From the NCBI RefSeq assembly GCF_015210005.1, contig NZ_MU158697.1:248001-312000 (forward strand): DNA of 64,000 nt, given 5' to 3'. Positions 8,278-17,705 of the stretch are shown here, one piece after another. The position numbers were made by a program, and so were the translations under genes. The notes beneath the pieces were generated by a model. The model searched no databases and was not told where the DNA came from. It was given only the letters and a program-made list of their open reading frames with translations. How positions within the stretch are numbered: position 1 is the stretch's first letter; each line of letters starts with the position of its first letter. The DNA comes from Sphingobacterium hungaricum. Lineage in GTDB: Bacteria > Bacteroidota > Bacteroidia > Sphingobacteriales > Sphingobacteriaceae.

Positions 8278-9180
8278 TTATCTCACTTCCATTCGCAATT
8301 CTTCTTGCATTTCTACAGTTCTATTCCCGATCGTGTAGGTATAGGAGAGTAAAAATACATTGAACTTCCTTCCAAAAAATTCCTCAACTTGAAACGTATT
8401 GGGGTAGCGTTCATTGCCATCAACCTGTGTTATTTGCAAATTTTTATACGGCCTGATGGTTACTTTATTATCGGCAGCAATATCCAATATCATCGACGTA
8501 TTCGCAATGCTTGTTTCATTGCTAGCATAAGATTCCGTCCCAGCAATTACGCGAACGCTATGTTGCGTTAAAGGAAACAACTGCTTGCTTGCGGCCGTAA
8601 CCGCTCCATTTTGTAAACCTGTCATCGAATAGAATGAATTCACGGCTTGAGAAGCATATTGGTTATAAATCATAACCTTATACAACACATTGTTCTTTTT
8701 AGTGTTGATTTCAAGACCCTCATTATCTACCGCTTTCAGACTGATAAAATAAGTAGAATCCGGGGATAATCCATCTGGACGAATCTTGATTAAAGCACGA
8801 CCTGTACGCTCACCAGCTTTAATGACGATCTTATAATCTGGAATTTCATATTTACTTTTTGGCAATAATTTAGCATACAACCGAGTGTCCGCATCATACA
8901 AAGACCAATTGTATCTATCAAAAGGAGTATTCTCTTCTATTAAACTTATTGTCAAGTCTTTATCGGGCGGGTATGAGCCTCCAACGGAAGCTGAAATATA
9001 GCCGGTCACTTCTTCGCCAGTAAGCGGTAAGACTTCTTCGAAATTATTATGATATGAACTACTGATCAATGCCACCATATTCATATACATTTCTTGCTCG
9101 AATACTTTTTCATCGTTACATCCGACCAAGCAAAATGGAAGGATAAGTAGCGCTGATAAACTGCGTTTCATGATATTCAT
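8278..9180 (-). CDS. DUF4361-like surface lipoprotein of the SusCD operon
   Basis: 300 aa. Signal peptide with lipobox CLVGC (Cys about residue 21; start could also be the ATG three codons in). The N-terminal half resembles the BT_3987-like DUF1735 beta-sandwich (KYEIPDYKIVIKAGERTG, LSPDSTYFISLKAVDNEG), and the C-terminal half fits the DUF4361/BT_3044 type (NTFQVEEFFGRKFNVFLLSYTY). Proteins of this kind are encoded just after SusD and are thought to help bind glycans on the outer surface. It is the last gene of the operon, 18 nt after susD, and has a terminator hairpin. Family assignment rests on pattern and context. Confidence 0.75.
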   Translation of the reverse strand: MNIMKRSLSALLILPFCLVGCNDEKVFEQEMYMNMVALISSSYHNNFEEVLPLTGEEVTGYISASVGGSYPPDKDLTISLIEENTPFDRYNWSLYDADTRLYAKLLPKSKYEIPDYKIVIKAGERTGRALIKIRPDGLSPDSTYFISLKAVDNEGLEINTKKNNVLYKVMIYNQYASQAVNSFYSMTGLQNGAVTAASKQLFPLTQHSVRVIAGTESYASNETSIANTSMILDIAADNKVTIRPYKNLQITQVDGNERYPNTFQVEEFFGRKFNVFLLSYTYTIGNRTVEMQEELRMEVR

Positions 9181-9198
9181 TTACTTTTATATTAACGA

Positions 9199-11220
9199 TT
9201 AATAACCTGGATTTTGTGATACAGAAGGCAACCTCCTAAGTTCTGCGCGAGGGATAGGAATCCACACTAATTTTTTGTTTACTTCTCTTTTCAAGAACGA
9301 TGATGATCCTGGGATCACGCGACGGTAATACGTGTCAGCCGTAGCACCATCTGGATTCATGCCGCTCATTGGTTCACGCTCAGTGTCTTCATAGATACCC
9401 CAACGACGTACATCGTAGTAACGTAAATTTTCCCACAAGAACTCAACCATGCGCTCGCGCTCGATAGCATCTTGCATTAATTCAGGATTATTTAATTCTG
9501 CATTCTTAAGACCAGGAAGGCCTGCACGGTAGCGAACTAAATTGAATGAACTTTTGATTTCTTCTACATTACGGTTTACGGTATAGCTTTGATCGCCTAA
9601 TTGAACGGTATGGCTTCCAGTCAAATTGTTTAATGCTTCAGCATAAATCAATAGAATTTCTGCGTACCTGATAATCGAATAAGCTTTGTCAATTCTACGC
9701 GCACCAGTTCCAGTCAAAGCATCCATTGGATGATTGTATTTTTTGATGACATAGCCTGTGATTGGATAGTTGGGCGACGATGCAGTCACACCACCACGGC
9801 CATCAGCACCTTGATAAAAATAATCGGCTACGTGATTTGTCTTCGAAACAACGCTTAGGTTCTGCCAAACTGCTCCATTAAATCCTACAGAAGCATAAAA
9901 CCGCATTTCACGATTTGCATACATATTGTATACACCTGCATTCAATGGATATCCAGCAAATCTTCTTGTTTGTGTAGTAAATCCGGTTTCAGAATAATAG
10001 CCATCTGAAGAAGCTTCTTCTTTGGTACGGCCATCATCCATCAAATAAGCATCAACTACTTTTTGAGTCACACAAAAACGTCCCCATCCACCCAAAGATG
10101 GAGGAAATGAACCTTGATTGATCGTTGTATTTAGGTAAACTGTATTTCTAGCCCAAATAAATTCAGGATTTACCGCAGCGTATTCTTCACCTGTAAAGAT
10201 ATCTGAATAAGATCTGAACGCATCGATTCCTCCTGCTCCATTCGGATAAGTATTATAGAAGTTTGGATCGGAAGTCACGCCTTTAGGCAATGGCGCTGTT
10301 AGCTCATCTGCTTCTGCCGTATGCAATTTGTATTTACCCAAATCGATCACGCGTTTTGCTGCTGCCGCAGCAACAGCCCATCTCTTTTCATCATAAACTT
10401 GGGATACATAGTGAGCTCCATCGGATTGACGTGTCCAAGATCCGAAGTATGAATTTGCCACTGGTCCTCCGTTGAATAAAGGACTTGCGTGGATTAATCG
10501 CAAGCGAGCTACTAGCGCTAAGGCTGCGCCTTTTGTGGGTTTACCAAAATCCAAGATCCCTACTTCTGTTGGCATTAATACAGCTGCTTTTTCAAACTCT
10601 CCACAAATGTATTCCATGGCTTCATCATAGGTCGGGCGCTCCCGGTCGTAGTAAGCTATTTCTTCATTTGTATTGACTAACTCATCGCCTACCAAAATCG
10701 GAGGCCCATAATCTAATATTAGGTAATAATAGGCATAGGCTCTGATAAATCTTGTATATCCTTCGATCCTAGCACGGCTAGCATTCGTCAGGTCTTTAGG
10801 TTTATCTATGTTTTGAAGGATGGTATTGGCTTTGCGAATAATTTTGTAATATCTTCCCCATTGGTTTAGATTGGTAGCACCTTCGCCATAAAAATCAGGT
10901 GTAATGCGTCCTGTTGCAAAATCCATTCCATGGTAGATATTTCCAGAACCATTAGCATTGGTAAGGCCATTGAATCCTTCGTCGGTCGCCATAGGTCCAG
11001 GTGTATGTGCAAAACGGATCGTACTTGATTCATCTAGAAACATAGCTGCTGCGCCCCACATGTAGGCTTCCATATTCCGTGTGCTGCTAAAAGCAGAATC
11101 GATCTGGAACTCGTCGTCAAAATATTCATCGATGTTTAGATAATCGTTGCATGACGTAACTGCTAATGACATAATTAGCACGGATACTCCAAAAAACTGT
11201 CTTAGAATTGACTTTTTCAT
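9199..11220 (-). CDS. SusD/RagB family outer-membrane nutrient-binding lipoprotein
   Basis: 673 aa. Lipoprotein signal with Cys in LAVTSC (about residue 24). Typical SusD features are N-terminal NDYLNIDEY, TPR-like helices (ANTILQNIDKPKDL, GYTRFIRAYAYYYLILDYGP), a middle loop region, the late SIIRYAEILLIYAEALNNL and RERMVEFLWENLRYYDVRRW, and a C-terminal QNPGY ending. SusD caps its SusC partner and captures oligosaccharide at the surface. It lies 24 nt after susC and 18 nt before the DUF4361-like gene. At 673 aa it is on the long side for the family; the insert lies in the loop-rich middle. Ligand unknown. Confidence 0.95.
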   Translation of the reverse strand: MKKSILRQFFGVSVLIMSLAVTSCNDYLNIDEYFDDEFQIDSAFSSTRNMEAYMWGAAAMFLDESSTIRFAHTPGPMATDEGFNGLTNANGSGNIYHGMDFATGRITPDFYGEGATNLNQWGRYYKIIRKANTILQNIDKPKDLTNASRARIEGYTRFIRAYAYYYLILDYGPPILVGDELVNTNEEIAYYDRERPTYDEAMEYICGEFEKAAVLMPTEVGILDFGKPTKGAALALVARLRLIHASPLFNGGPVANSYFGSWTRQSDGAHYVSQVYDEKRWAVAAAAAKRVIDLGKYKLHTAEADELTAPLPKGVTSDPNFYNTYPNGAGGIDAFRSYSDIFTGEEYAAVNPEFIWARNTVYLNTTINQGSFPPSLGGWGRFCVTQKVVDAYLMDDGRTKEEASSDGYYSETGFTTQTRRFAGYPLNAGVYNMYANREMRFYASVGFNGAVWQNLSVVSKTNHVADYFYQGADGRGGVTASSPNYPITGYVIKKYNHPMDALTGTGARRIDKAYSIIRYAEILLIYAEALNNLTGSHTVQLGDQSYTVNRNVEEIKSSFNLVRYRAGLPGLKNAELNNPELMQDAIERERMVEFLWENLRYYDVRRWGIYEDTEREPMSGMNPDGATADTYYRRVIPGSSSFLKREVNKKLVWIPIPRAELRRLPSVSQNPGY

Positions 11221-11244
11221 TTGTTTGAATTCTATCTTTCTCTC

Positions 11245-14200
11245 TTAAAAATTAACATATACTTGTACCGAAAACGTAGAAGGTATAGGGTATTGACGAC
11301 CATTATAACGTGCTTGCTCAGGGTCAAATATTTTCACGGTATCCCATGCATGCAGATTGCTTCCTATAAACTGCAAATCCAACGATTTTATCCCTGCTCT
11401 TTTTAGGAAATCCGGATTTACGCTATAACTTACGGTTACTTCTTGCAAACGCAAGTATTTAGCATTTCCTTGCCAGAATGTGGATGTTTGGTTGTTATTG
11501 GTACTTCCTCCATAAGACAAGCGAGGAAATTTCGCATTTGGATTTTCGGCTAAGGAAGGGTCAATGCCATTCGCTACAGCGTAGTCCATAGGAATCCAGC
11601 GATTCGAAGGATCAGCAACAATATCTAGCACATTACCCAAAGAACCCTCATTGAATGGACGGTAACCTGTTCCTCCATAGAAAAATGGACTGTTTCCTGT
11701 TCCTTTGAATAACACGCCGACTGAAAGTTTCTTGTAGCGAACCTCACCACCAAAACCATACATTAAAAGTGGAATCTGATCACTATGTGTTAATGGCACT
11801 TTATCCAAATTGTCGATTATACCATCTCCGTTTACATCTTTATACTTGATGTCACCTGGCATAACAGCTCCGTACGTTTGCTGAGGACTATATTTGATAT
11901 CATCTTCATCTTTAAATAAACCAATCGCCTCCAGACCACGAATAGAGTTATAAGGGAAATTGTTGAATTCTAAATAAGGATGCTCTAAATAAGCCTGCTC
12001 CCAATTTTTTACCATCGTTTTGGCATACGTGAAATTTCCGCGAACCGTAAAATCTAAGTCAGGAGAGATTGTACCTCTGTATGAAACATTTCCATCAGCT
12101 CCAGAACTCTGCATACGGCCTACGTTGGCAAAAGGATTAGAAATTACCCCGACATAATCTGGCACTTGTACGCGTTGTTGGAAAATTCCATTACGCATGT
12201 CTCTGAAAATATCGATTACGAAATCTATTTTGTTATTGAACAATTTACCTTCAAAACCAATGTTTGATTTAATGGCGCGTTCCCAAGCAAGGTTGTCGGC
12301 TCCGATCCTTGTTTCGTTTATTGTTTCAATTCTATCAATGCCCCAAACCATAGTCGAGCTATTTTGATTCACTTTTGTGAGGTAAGGGAATCGAATATCC
12401 GATATCCGGTCATTACCAACAGATCCATAAGAAGCTCTAATTTTGAAATAATTCAACCATGGCGCAGATTCTTTGACAAACTCATAGCTCGAAGGTACCC
12501 AACCTAAAGCGATAGAAGGAAAAAAGCCATATTGTCTACCTGGCTGGAAGTTTTCCGAACCTGTATAACCAAAGTTAGCATCTAACAAGTAGGTGTCTTT
12601 ATAGCCATAAGTAAATCGACTGGATACACCTTGATAGCGCAATGGAATAGCTTCCAAGTTACTTATTGCATCCTTCGTGTCCTTTGCATCACTCATGTAG
12701 TAATAGATCAAGGCTGAGGTGCGATGGTCTTCATTAAATACTTTATCATAGTTGATAGCAGACTCCAAAAAGTATTTTCTGTATTGTCTTGTTGATTCAT
12801 TATAGCTTGCCCTTTGCTCAGGAACCGTTTCTATCGTAATCAATGATCCATCTGCAGCTCTTCCTAAAGCGTTATATAAAGCTGGCTGAATCCGACGGCG
12901 CTCACTGAAATAACTATAGATATCATAAGCTCCTTGAACCCTGAATCTCAAACCATCTAGAATGGGTGATAAATCTTGGTTTAAAGCCAATGTGGTTTTT
13001 CCTCGGTACTCTTCGTCTAAAGCTTTACCTGTTCTATTGATCATGACATAAGGAGACGATTGATCTCCAGTACCGAGACCAGGTAATAATCCGTTAGAGT
13101 ATTGTGTCGGAATACTCAATGGAGTCAGACGTGATTGCGTTCCCCAGATATAGTCCGTATTCGCTAATCCTGGCTGTGAAAGCGCAGAAAGGAAACCATC
13201 TGATCCCAAAAACACCCTAGTCGTTTTTGATAAATTCACATCTAAATTGATGCGGTAATTGTAGGTATTAAAACCTACGTTAGAGCTGTAGACAGAATTC
13301 TTGTCTACTTTATAGGCTGCCGTTTGTGATTTACCACCTAAACTTAAGAAGTAACGAGCGACTTCACTACCGCCTCTACCGCTTAAATAGTAGCTCTGCG
13401 TATAAAAATTCTTATTTAATATTTCATCTTGCCAGTTTACATTTGGATACAAATCTGGATCTAAGCCATCTCTTATAATCCCCATTTCCACTTCACTATA
13501 TAATGGAGTATTGCCTCTAATGACATTTGCTTCATTCGCTAATAATGCATAACCATATGCATCTACATAGTTTGGCAATCGGTTTAAAGCGGATAGGGTC
13601 CCATTCGCTCTAGCAGTTAGCTGTATGCGATCGACAAGACCTCTTTTGGTCGTTACCAAAACCACTCCATTCGCTCCGCGCACACCGTAAACCGCTGTAG
13701 CAGAAGCATCTTTTAGAATAGAGAAACTTTCGATATCGGCAGGATCTAGTGTATTTAAATTACCTTCCAATCCATCGATCAAAACCAACGCACTGTTGTT
13801 AGCGCCAAATGTACCGATACCCCTAACCCAAAAGTCAGCGTTATTTTTACCCGGCTCACCACTCGTTTGCATCGTGATCACACCCGCAGCTCTTCCTCCA
13901 AGCAAATTGGTAATCGAAGCGGCTGGGCTTTGCAAATCTTTTACATTGACTGTAGTGATTGCGCCAACATTGCTTATTTTACGTTCAACACTACCAAGAC
14001 CTACGACAACGACCTCATCGATCTCTGCGTCATCTTCATATAATGTGATGACTAAATTCGCGGTATCGGCAACAGCTACAAACTCTTGAGTTTCATAACC
14101 CACAAACCTAAATACCACTTTATCTCCATAAACAGCTTTTAGTTTAAATTCTCCTGAATTATTTGTAGAAAGGCCAGTTGATGGCTTATCTTTTACATAA

Positions 14201-14337
14201 ATTGATACGTTTGGTATCGGTTTATTATTTACATCTACTACATTTCCCGCAATAGAAACTTCACGATCTTGCTGTGCTGATGCTGGCATACTAAATAAGC
14301 AGATCAACAGCAAGCATACACTATGTATTACTTTCAT
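11245..14337 (-). CDS. SusC/RagA family TonB-linked outer-membrane transporter
   Basis: 1030 aa. Signal peptide (ending ASAQQ), a carboxypeptidase-regulatory-like domain at about 28-105 (VSIAGNVVDVNNKPIPNVSI), a TonB-box region EIDEVVVVGLG, the plug (about 115-225: GGRAAGVITMQTSGEPG, ILKDASATAVYGVRGANGVV) and a 22-strand barrel ending FSVQVYVNF. It imports large nutrients, presumably oligosaccharides, powered by TonB. Unusually for a Sus locus, an IPT/TIG-NHL lipoprotein gene precedes it by 14 nt; the SusD gene follows after 24 nt. No transport substrate can be read from the sequence. Confidence 0.96.
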   Translation of the reverse strand: MKVIHSVCLLLICLFSMPASAQQDREVSIAGNVVDVNNKPIPNVSIYVKDKPSTGLSTNNSGEFKLKAVYGDKVVFRFVGYETQEFVAVADTANLVITLYEDDAEIDEVVVVGLGSVERKISNVGAITTVNVKDLQSPAASITNLLGGRAAGVITMQTSGEPGKNNADFWVRGIGTFGANNSALVLIDGLEGNLNTLDPADIESFSILKDASATAVYGVRGANGVVLVTTKRGLVDRIQLTARANGTLSALNRLPNYVDAYGYALLANEANVIRGNTPLYSEVEMGIIRDGLDPDLYPNVNWQDEILNKNFYTQSYYLSGRGGSEVARYFLSLGGKSQTAAYKVDKNSVYSSNVGFNTYNYRINLDVNLSKTTRVFLGSDGFLSALSQPGLANTDYIWGTQSRLTPLSIPTQYSNGLLPGLGTGDQSSPYVMINRTGKALDEEYRGKTTLALNQDLSPILDGLRFRVQGAYDIYSYFSERRRIQPALYNALGRAADGSLITIETVPEQRASYNESTRQYRKYFLESAINYDKVFNEDHRTSALIYYYMSDAKDTKDAISNLEAIPLRYQGVSSRFTYGYKDTYLLDANFGYTGSENFQPGRQYGFFPSIALGWVPSSYEFVKESAPWLNYFKIRASYGSVGNDRISDIRFPYLTKVNQNSSTMVWGIDRIETINETRIGADNLAWERAIKSNIGFEGKLFNNKIDFVIDIFRDMRNGIFQQRVQVPDYVGVISNPFANVGRMQSSGADGNVSYRGTISPDLDFTVRGNFTYAKTMVKNWEQAYLEHPYLEFNNFPYNSIRGLEAIGLFKDEDDIKYSPQQTYGAVMPGDIKYKDVNGDGIIDNLDKVPLTHSDQIPLLMYGFGGEVRYKKLSVGVLFKGTGNSPFFYGGTGYRPFNEGSLGNVLDIVADPSNRWIPMDYAVANGIDPSLAENPNAKFPRLSYGGSTNNNQTSTFWQGNAKYLRLQEVTVSYSVNPDFLKRAGIKSLDLQFIGSNLHAWDTVKIFDPEQARYNGRQYPIPSTFSVQVYVNF

Positions 14338-14351
14338 TTTTAAAGGTTAAT

Positions 14352-15701
14352 TTATTCGATCACTAATTTTCGGATTCTTGCATTGTTCCAATCTGCGATG
14401 TAGATATGGCCTAACTCGTTGACAGCAACTCCCCAAGGTTGGTTAAACAGGGATTCAGCTGGACCGCCATCTTTAAAACCGGCTGTCCCAGGTTGGCCAG
14501 CGACAGTCGTCACTACACCATCAGGAGAAACCATACGCACACAGTGATTTCCATAATCAGCCACGAACATATTTCCATCATTATCAAATTTGATATCTTT
14601 TGGCAAGTTGAATAAGGCATCTTGTATCGGGCCATCTTTGAACGACGATCCGCCCGGAGCATTTAAGCGCCTGAAACCACCTGTTCCATCAGGATCCCGT
14701 AAGTCAAGAACCATAATCCCTTGTCTAAATTCGATAGGACTCGCATTCGAGTGCAAGGTGATATACAATTCCCAAGGTTTTGCTGGATTGATCGCTTGAC
14801 CATATTGTGAACCATAAGGTCCTTGATGAACGATCTTTGATTCTAAAGTCTGTGGGTTAATGCGAGCCACTTTACCATCGCGAAAACGCGTGTATAAATG
14901 GCCGTCCCAAGGCGAAAACGTGATAAAGTTTTTGTAGCGATCCGCTACCACAATGGAAGCGTAGTCACTGGTAGAATACCGTGCATTTCGCTGGCGTGGA
15001 TACCATGCTTCTTTTGGATCAAACGTGAACATTACTTCTTGCACCGACTCATGCGCAGCAGTCAGAACGCCTGTCGCACGATCAACAGTAAGTCCATTTG
15101 CATATAGCACACGGCCTGCCGCTTCCGCTTGTATCAATGGCGTAACAATATTCTCTGCCTCATTAATACGCGCTACACCAAAAGTAGCCGCTGTACTTCC
15201 CGTTGTATTTCCGTCGCGCCATGACATAAAAATATTGCCTTCACGGTCAAGCTCCAGGTATTTCCCATATACCGTAGCGTCAGATAATGATCCCGCGGTA
15301 AAAGACTTTACACCATTTCCGGTGACCGTACTTACCAACGCTTGTGTATGATACACATAGTTCCCCTCATAGACTGTAGAATCAGAACCGATAACTACCG
15401 ATATTTTAGGATTTGCTCCCGGCAATCGAGGCACAATGGCATAAATGCGCTCGCCACTTGAAGACACTACGGTAGCTCTTGCATTGTTAAAATAGACTTT
15501 GATTTTTGATGGGTCTTTGCCAAAATTTTCCCCATCTAATAAGATTTTATCGCGAGCTCCCCCCTCTACCGGAAAGAATGTTTTTAACACGATCTCCTTG
15601 CTCGGATCATACTCTACGCCTGTGGATTTGCTTTCATCTTTACAGCTTAGACAACAAATTAAGGTACTGATAATGCAGGCCTTTAATAGGTAGCGATTCA
15701 T
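14352..15701 (-). CDS. IPT/TIG and NHL-repeat surface lipoprotein
   Basis: 449 aa. Lipobox CCLSC (Cys about residue 20). Residues about 37-118 form an IPT/TIG immunoglobulin-like domain (VEGGARDKILLDGENFGKDP, IKVYFNNARATVV). The rest is an NHL-type beta-propeller with repeats ending PKDIKFDNDGNMFVADYGN and PWGVAVNELGHIYIADWNN. Such proteins are frequent next to SusCD and are candidates for surface glycan-binding. Here it is the first gene of the operon, 14 nt before susC. The upstream 680 bp contain no convincing TTG-N19-TAnnTTTG promoter on this strand, only a TATCATTG near-match. Function is inferred from context. Confidence 0.87.
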   Translation of the reverse strand: MNRYLLKACIISTLICCLSCKDESKSTGVEYDPSKEIVLKTFFPVEGGARDKILLDGENFGKDPSKIKVYFNNARATVVSSSGERIYAIVPRLPGANPKISVVIGSDSTVYEGNYVYHTQALVSTVTGNGVKSFTAGSLSDATVYGKYLELDREGNIFMSWRDGNTTGSTAATFGVARINEAENIVTPLIQAEAAGRVLYANGLTVDRATGVLTAAHESVQEVMFTFDPKEAWYPRQRNARYSTSDYASIVVADRYKNFITFSPWDGHLYTRFRDGKVARINPQTLESKIVHQGPYGSQYGQAINPAKPWELYITLHSNASPIEFRQGIMVLDLRDPDGTGGFRRLNAPGGSSFKDGPIQDALFNLPKDIKFDNDGNMFVADYGNHCVRMVSPDGVVTTVAGQPGTAGFKDGGPAESLFNQPWGVAVNELGHIYIADWNNARIRKLVIE

Positions 15702-16346
15702 TGAATAACGGTTTAAGTTAATATGTTTATTTTTCGATGCAATGATAGAGAAGTAATGTTTAGCGAATATTAACAGGCCATTATCAAAACATTTAATATC
15801 AGAAGAGCTCGGTAAAATGAGTTTCGCTCCCGATGCTCTTTAATAAACTACATACCAAAACGTTAGGAACTAAATTTAGCATACGGCCAATGTAAACTTT
15901 AATGACACTAGCCTCGATTATTGATTTCCATAGATCAAAAACAGCCTGATCGCTTGTTGAAAATGATTTTTACAGCGACAGGTTTTGGCCAAGGAGTCGG
16001 GTGTATAAATGGCTTGTAGAGGAATCAATAGCAGACTTCAAAACTATCATTCTATGTCTAAATGCTCCCCTAGCAAATAGCTAACAAAAGATTTGCTTAC
16101 TGATTTTTTATACGGCTGCGCAATGCATGTGAAGAAACCCAGCTCTTAGAAAAAAAGAAGGATGTTACACGCTATTTTTTAATCTGGAATTTTGAATAGC
16201 TTAATGAGCGTATACCAATAAGACACATAAGTATTTGACAAAATGTTAATAGACAAAGCTGGGCCTGATAATTCAATCAATAAGCTTATAAATTATTCTA
16301 AAAAAATAGAGCAAAATATCGAATAGCACGACATCCTTTTTTTAAT
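15702..16346. other. Intergenic region, no gene seen
   Basis: About 645 bp between the divergent SusCD operon and the toxin-antitoxin pair. All frames on both strands are broken by stops. It could hold decayed coding sequence around 15,990-16,200, where short open stretches look codon-like, but nothing is recognisable. It must contain the promoter of the minus-strand operon; the best -7 candidate there (TATCATTG) is imperfect. Confidence 0.5.
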
Positions 16347-16354
16347 TAACTTTG
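16347..16354 (+). promoter_or_regulatory. -7 box for the toxin-antitoxin operon
   Basis: TAACTTTG matches TAnnTTTG and lies 26 nt before the antitoxin ATG at 16381. No TTG is found 19 nt upstream. Its position excludes the GTG at 16354 as the start codon. Confidence 0.45.
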
Positions 16355-16380
16355 TGATAGCATCATTAACTACTGTCGAT

Positions 16381-16572
16381 ATGGAAATCAAGATAAAAAT
16401 TGATAAGAGAAACAAACAGGCAAAAGGTTTTTATGAATACCTTAAGACTCTTCCTTTTATCGAGCTCGAAGAAACCCGCTACAATAAAAAAACTGAAAAG
16501 GCGATCAAAGAAGCAAAGTCTGGCAAAGCTAGCAAAATCTCTCTAGCCGATTTTAGGAAGCAAATTCTGTAA
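16381..16572 (+). CDS. Type II antitoxin partner of a YafQ-like toxin
   Basis: 63 aa from ATG 16381. The N-terminus MEIKIKIDKRNKQAKGF is a beta-strand/helix start seen in short DinJ/RelB-like or DUF2683-type antitoxins, followed by helix LKTLPFIELEE and a charged C-terminal tail KAIKEAKSGKASKISLADF that would wrap the toxin. The stop is 2 nt before the toxin reading frame begins, so translation is expected to be coupled. Antitoxin and complex normally repress their own promoter. Identification rests mainly on size, order and the toxin's identity. Confidence 0.75.
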   Translation: MEIKIKIDKRNKQAKGFYEYLKTLPFIELEETRYNKKTEKAIKEAKSGKASKISLADFRKQIL

Positions 16573-16574
16573 GC

Positions 16575-16847
16575 ATATACCAGCTTGAACAGACCGGACA
16601 GTTCAAAAGAGATATCAAGCTCGCTAAAAAACGTGGTTTTGATACTCGCTTATTGGATGAGGTCGTTAATAATTTAGTTGAAAATGGTATTCTTCCTGTA
16701 AAATTCAAACCCCATAAGTTGTTAGGGAAATACAAAGGCTTTTGGGAATGCCATATCAATCCCGATTGGCTTTTAATTTGGGAGCAAAATGAAACCATTA
16801 GGCTGATTACCTTAATACGAACAGGTACACATAGTGATTTATTCTAA
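16575..16847 (+). CDS. YafQ-like mRNA interferase toxin with ATA in place of a start codon
   Basis: The frame encodes 90 residues matching YafQ from end to end (YQLEQTGQFKRDIKLAKKRG, LLDEVVNNL, LPVKFKPHKLLG, ECHINPDWLLIW, LIRTGTHSDLF). The YafQ-type active residues are all present: His in PHKL, His and Asp in ECHINPDW, His in TGTHSD, and terminal Phe. YafQ cleaves mRNA on the ribosome. The codon at the expected start (16575) is ATA, and there is no in-frame ATG, GTG or TTG between the upstream stop at 16554 and the TTG at 16653. Starting at that TTG would delete 26 residues. Either ATA is used, probably weakly, or the toxin is silenced by start-codon loss. Confidence 0.8.
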   Translation: MYQLEQTGQFKRDIKLAKKRGFDTRLLDEVVNNLVENGILPVKFKPHKLLGKYKGFWECHINPDWLLIWEQNETIRLITLIRTGTHSDLF

Positions 16848-16994
16848 ATTGATACTTTAATACCTATATCATATTTACAAAAGAAGCTTCAAAAGTGAAT
16901 AATGATTAATCCCCAAATTTTATCGAGAGATTTTTTCTTAGGGACTAATTAGGACAACACAAACAATAACCCTCTCAATCCCCCCTTCTCCTCC

Positions 16995-17702
16995 CTACCC
17001 CTCATCCACAAGAATATAGCCTGCGCCATAGACCGTATCGATTCGGATATGAGGTTCTGTAAGCAGGAGCTTGCGGATACGCGAGATAAAAACCTCTAGG
17101 CTTTTGCCATTGAAATAATCCGTATCGCCCCAGAAGCGCTGCAGCATATCCTTCTTTAAGACCAGCTGGTTTTTATGCAAGATCAGGTAGTCCAGGATAT
17201 CCGTTTCGCGGACTGTTAGTTTAGTCTGTTTGCCATTTTCCGTCAACAGGAGCATGCGGTTTTTCACAAAGGTGCTATTGCCCAATTTAATAGGTTCGGC
17301 AACAAGCTCCGGCTCTATCGTTTCAGTTTGGATGCTGAGGAAATTTTTGATCTTGAGCATCAGTTCCTCCATTTCAAAAGGCTTTCCAATATAATCGATG
17401 GCGCCCAGCTCCAAACCCTGCATGCGGCTTTCCTTTTGCTGATGCGCGGTGAGGAAGAAAAAGGCCTGCTGCTTATTAAGCTGTTGGATTTCCTTCGCCA
17501 GCTCAAAACCATTCTTGTCCGGCAGCTGCACATCAATAATGACCAGCCGAAAAGAACCTGCGGCATAGGCTTCCAAAGCCATTTCTGCAGATGGGCTCCA
17601 GTGCACACGGATGCCCTTTAAACGCAGGTATTGCGCCAGCACCAACCCCAGATCGGGCTCATCTTCCACCAGCAAAATATCCTCAAATTTATCCCTGTCC
17701 AT
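16995..17702 (-). CDS. OmpR-family response regulator (RprY-like)
   Basis: 235 aa. The receiver domain (about 8-122) has the acidic pair in LLVEDEPD, phospho-acceptor Asp57 in LVIIDVQLP, Thr in FFFLTAHQQ and Lys in YIGKPFEM. The C-terminal winged helix (about 140-233) shows KLTVRETDILDYLIL, LQRFWGDTDYFNGKSLEVFI and IRIDTVYGAGYIL. It is translated right after the kinase gene (3 nt gap), so the pair is one operon transcribed away from the fucosidase gene. The domain order and size match Bacteroides RprY. Its likely target is the 11-bp-period repeat array at 19155-19200. Confidence 0.93.
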   Translation of the reverse strand: MDRDKFEDILLVEDEPDLGLVLAQYLRLKGIRVHWSPSAEMALEAYAAGSFRLVIIDVQLPDKNGFELAKEIQQLNKQQAFFFLTAHQQKESRMQGLELGAIDYIGKPFEMEELMLKIKNFLSIQTETIEPELVAEPIKLGNSTFVKNRMLLLTENGKQTKLTVRETDILDYLILHKNQLVLKKDMLQRFWGDTDYFNGKSLEVFISRIRKLLLTEPHIRIDTVYGAGYILVDEG

Positions 17703-17705
17703 AGC

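Noticed and set aside
16158..16340. Long-distance inverted match GGATGT with A/T tracts on both sides of the gap
   Set aside because: Low-complexity flanks and about 170 nt spacing make chance likely.
15702..16346. Possible insertion-sequence or transposase remnant in the long gap
   Set aside because: No terminal inverted repeats, target duplication or transposase motif could be seen.
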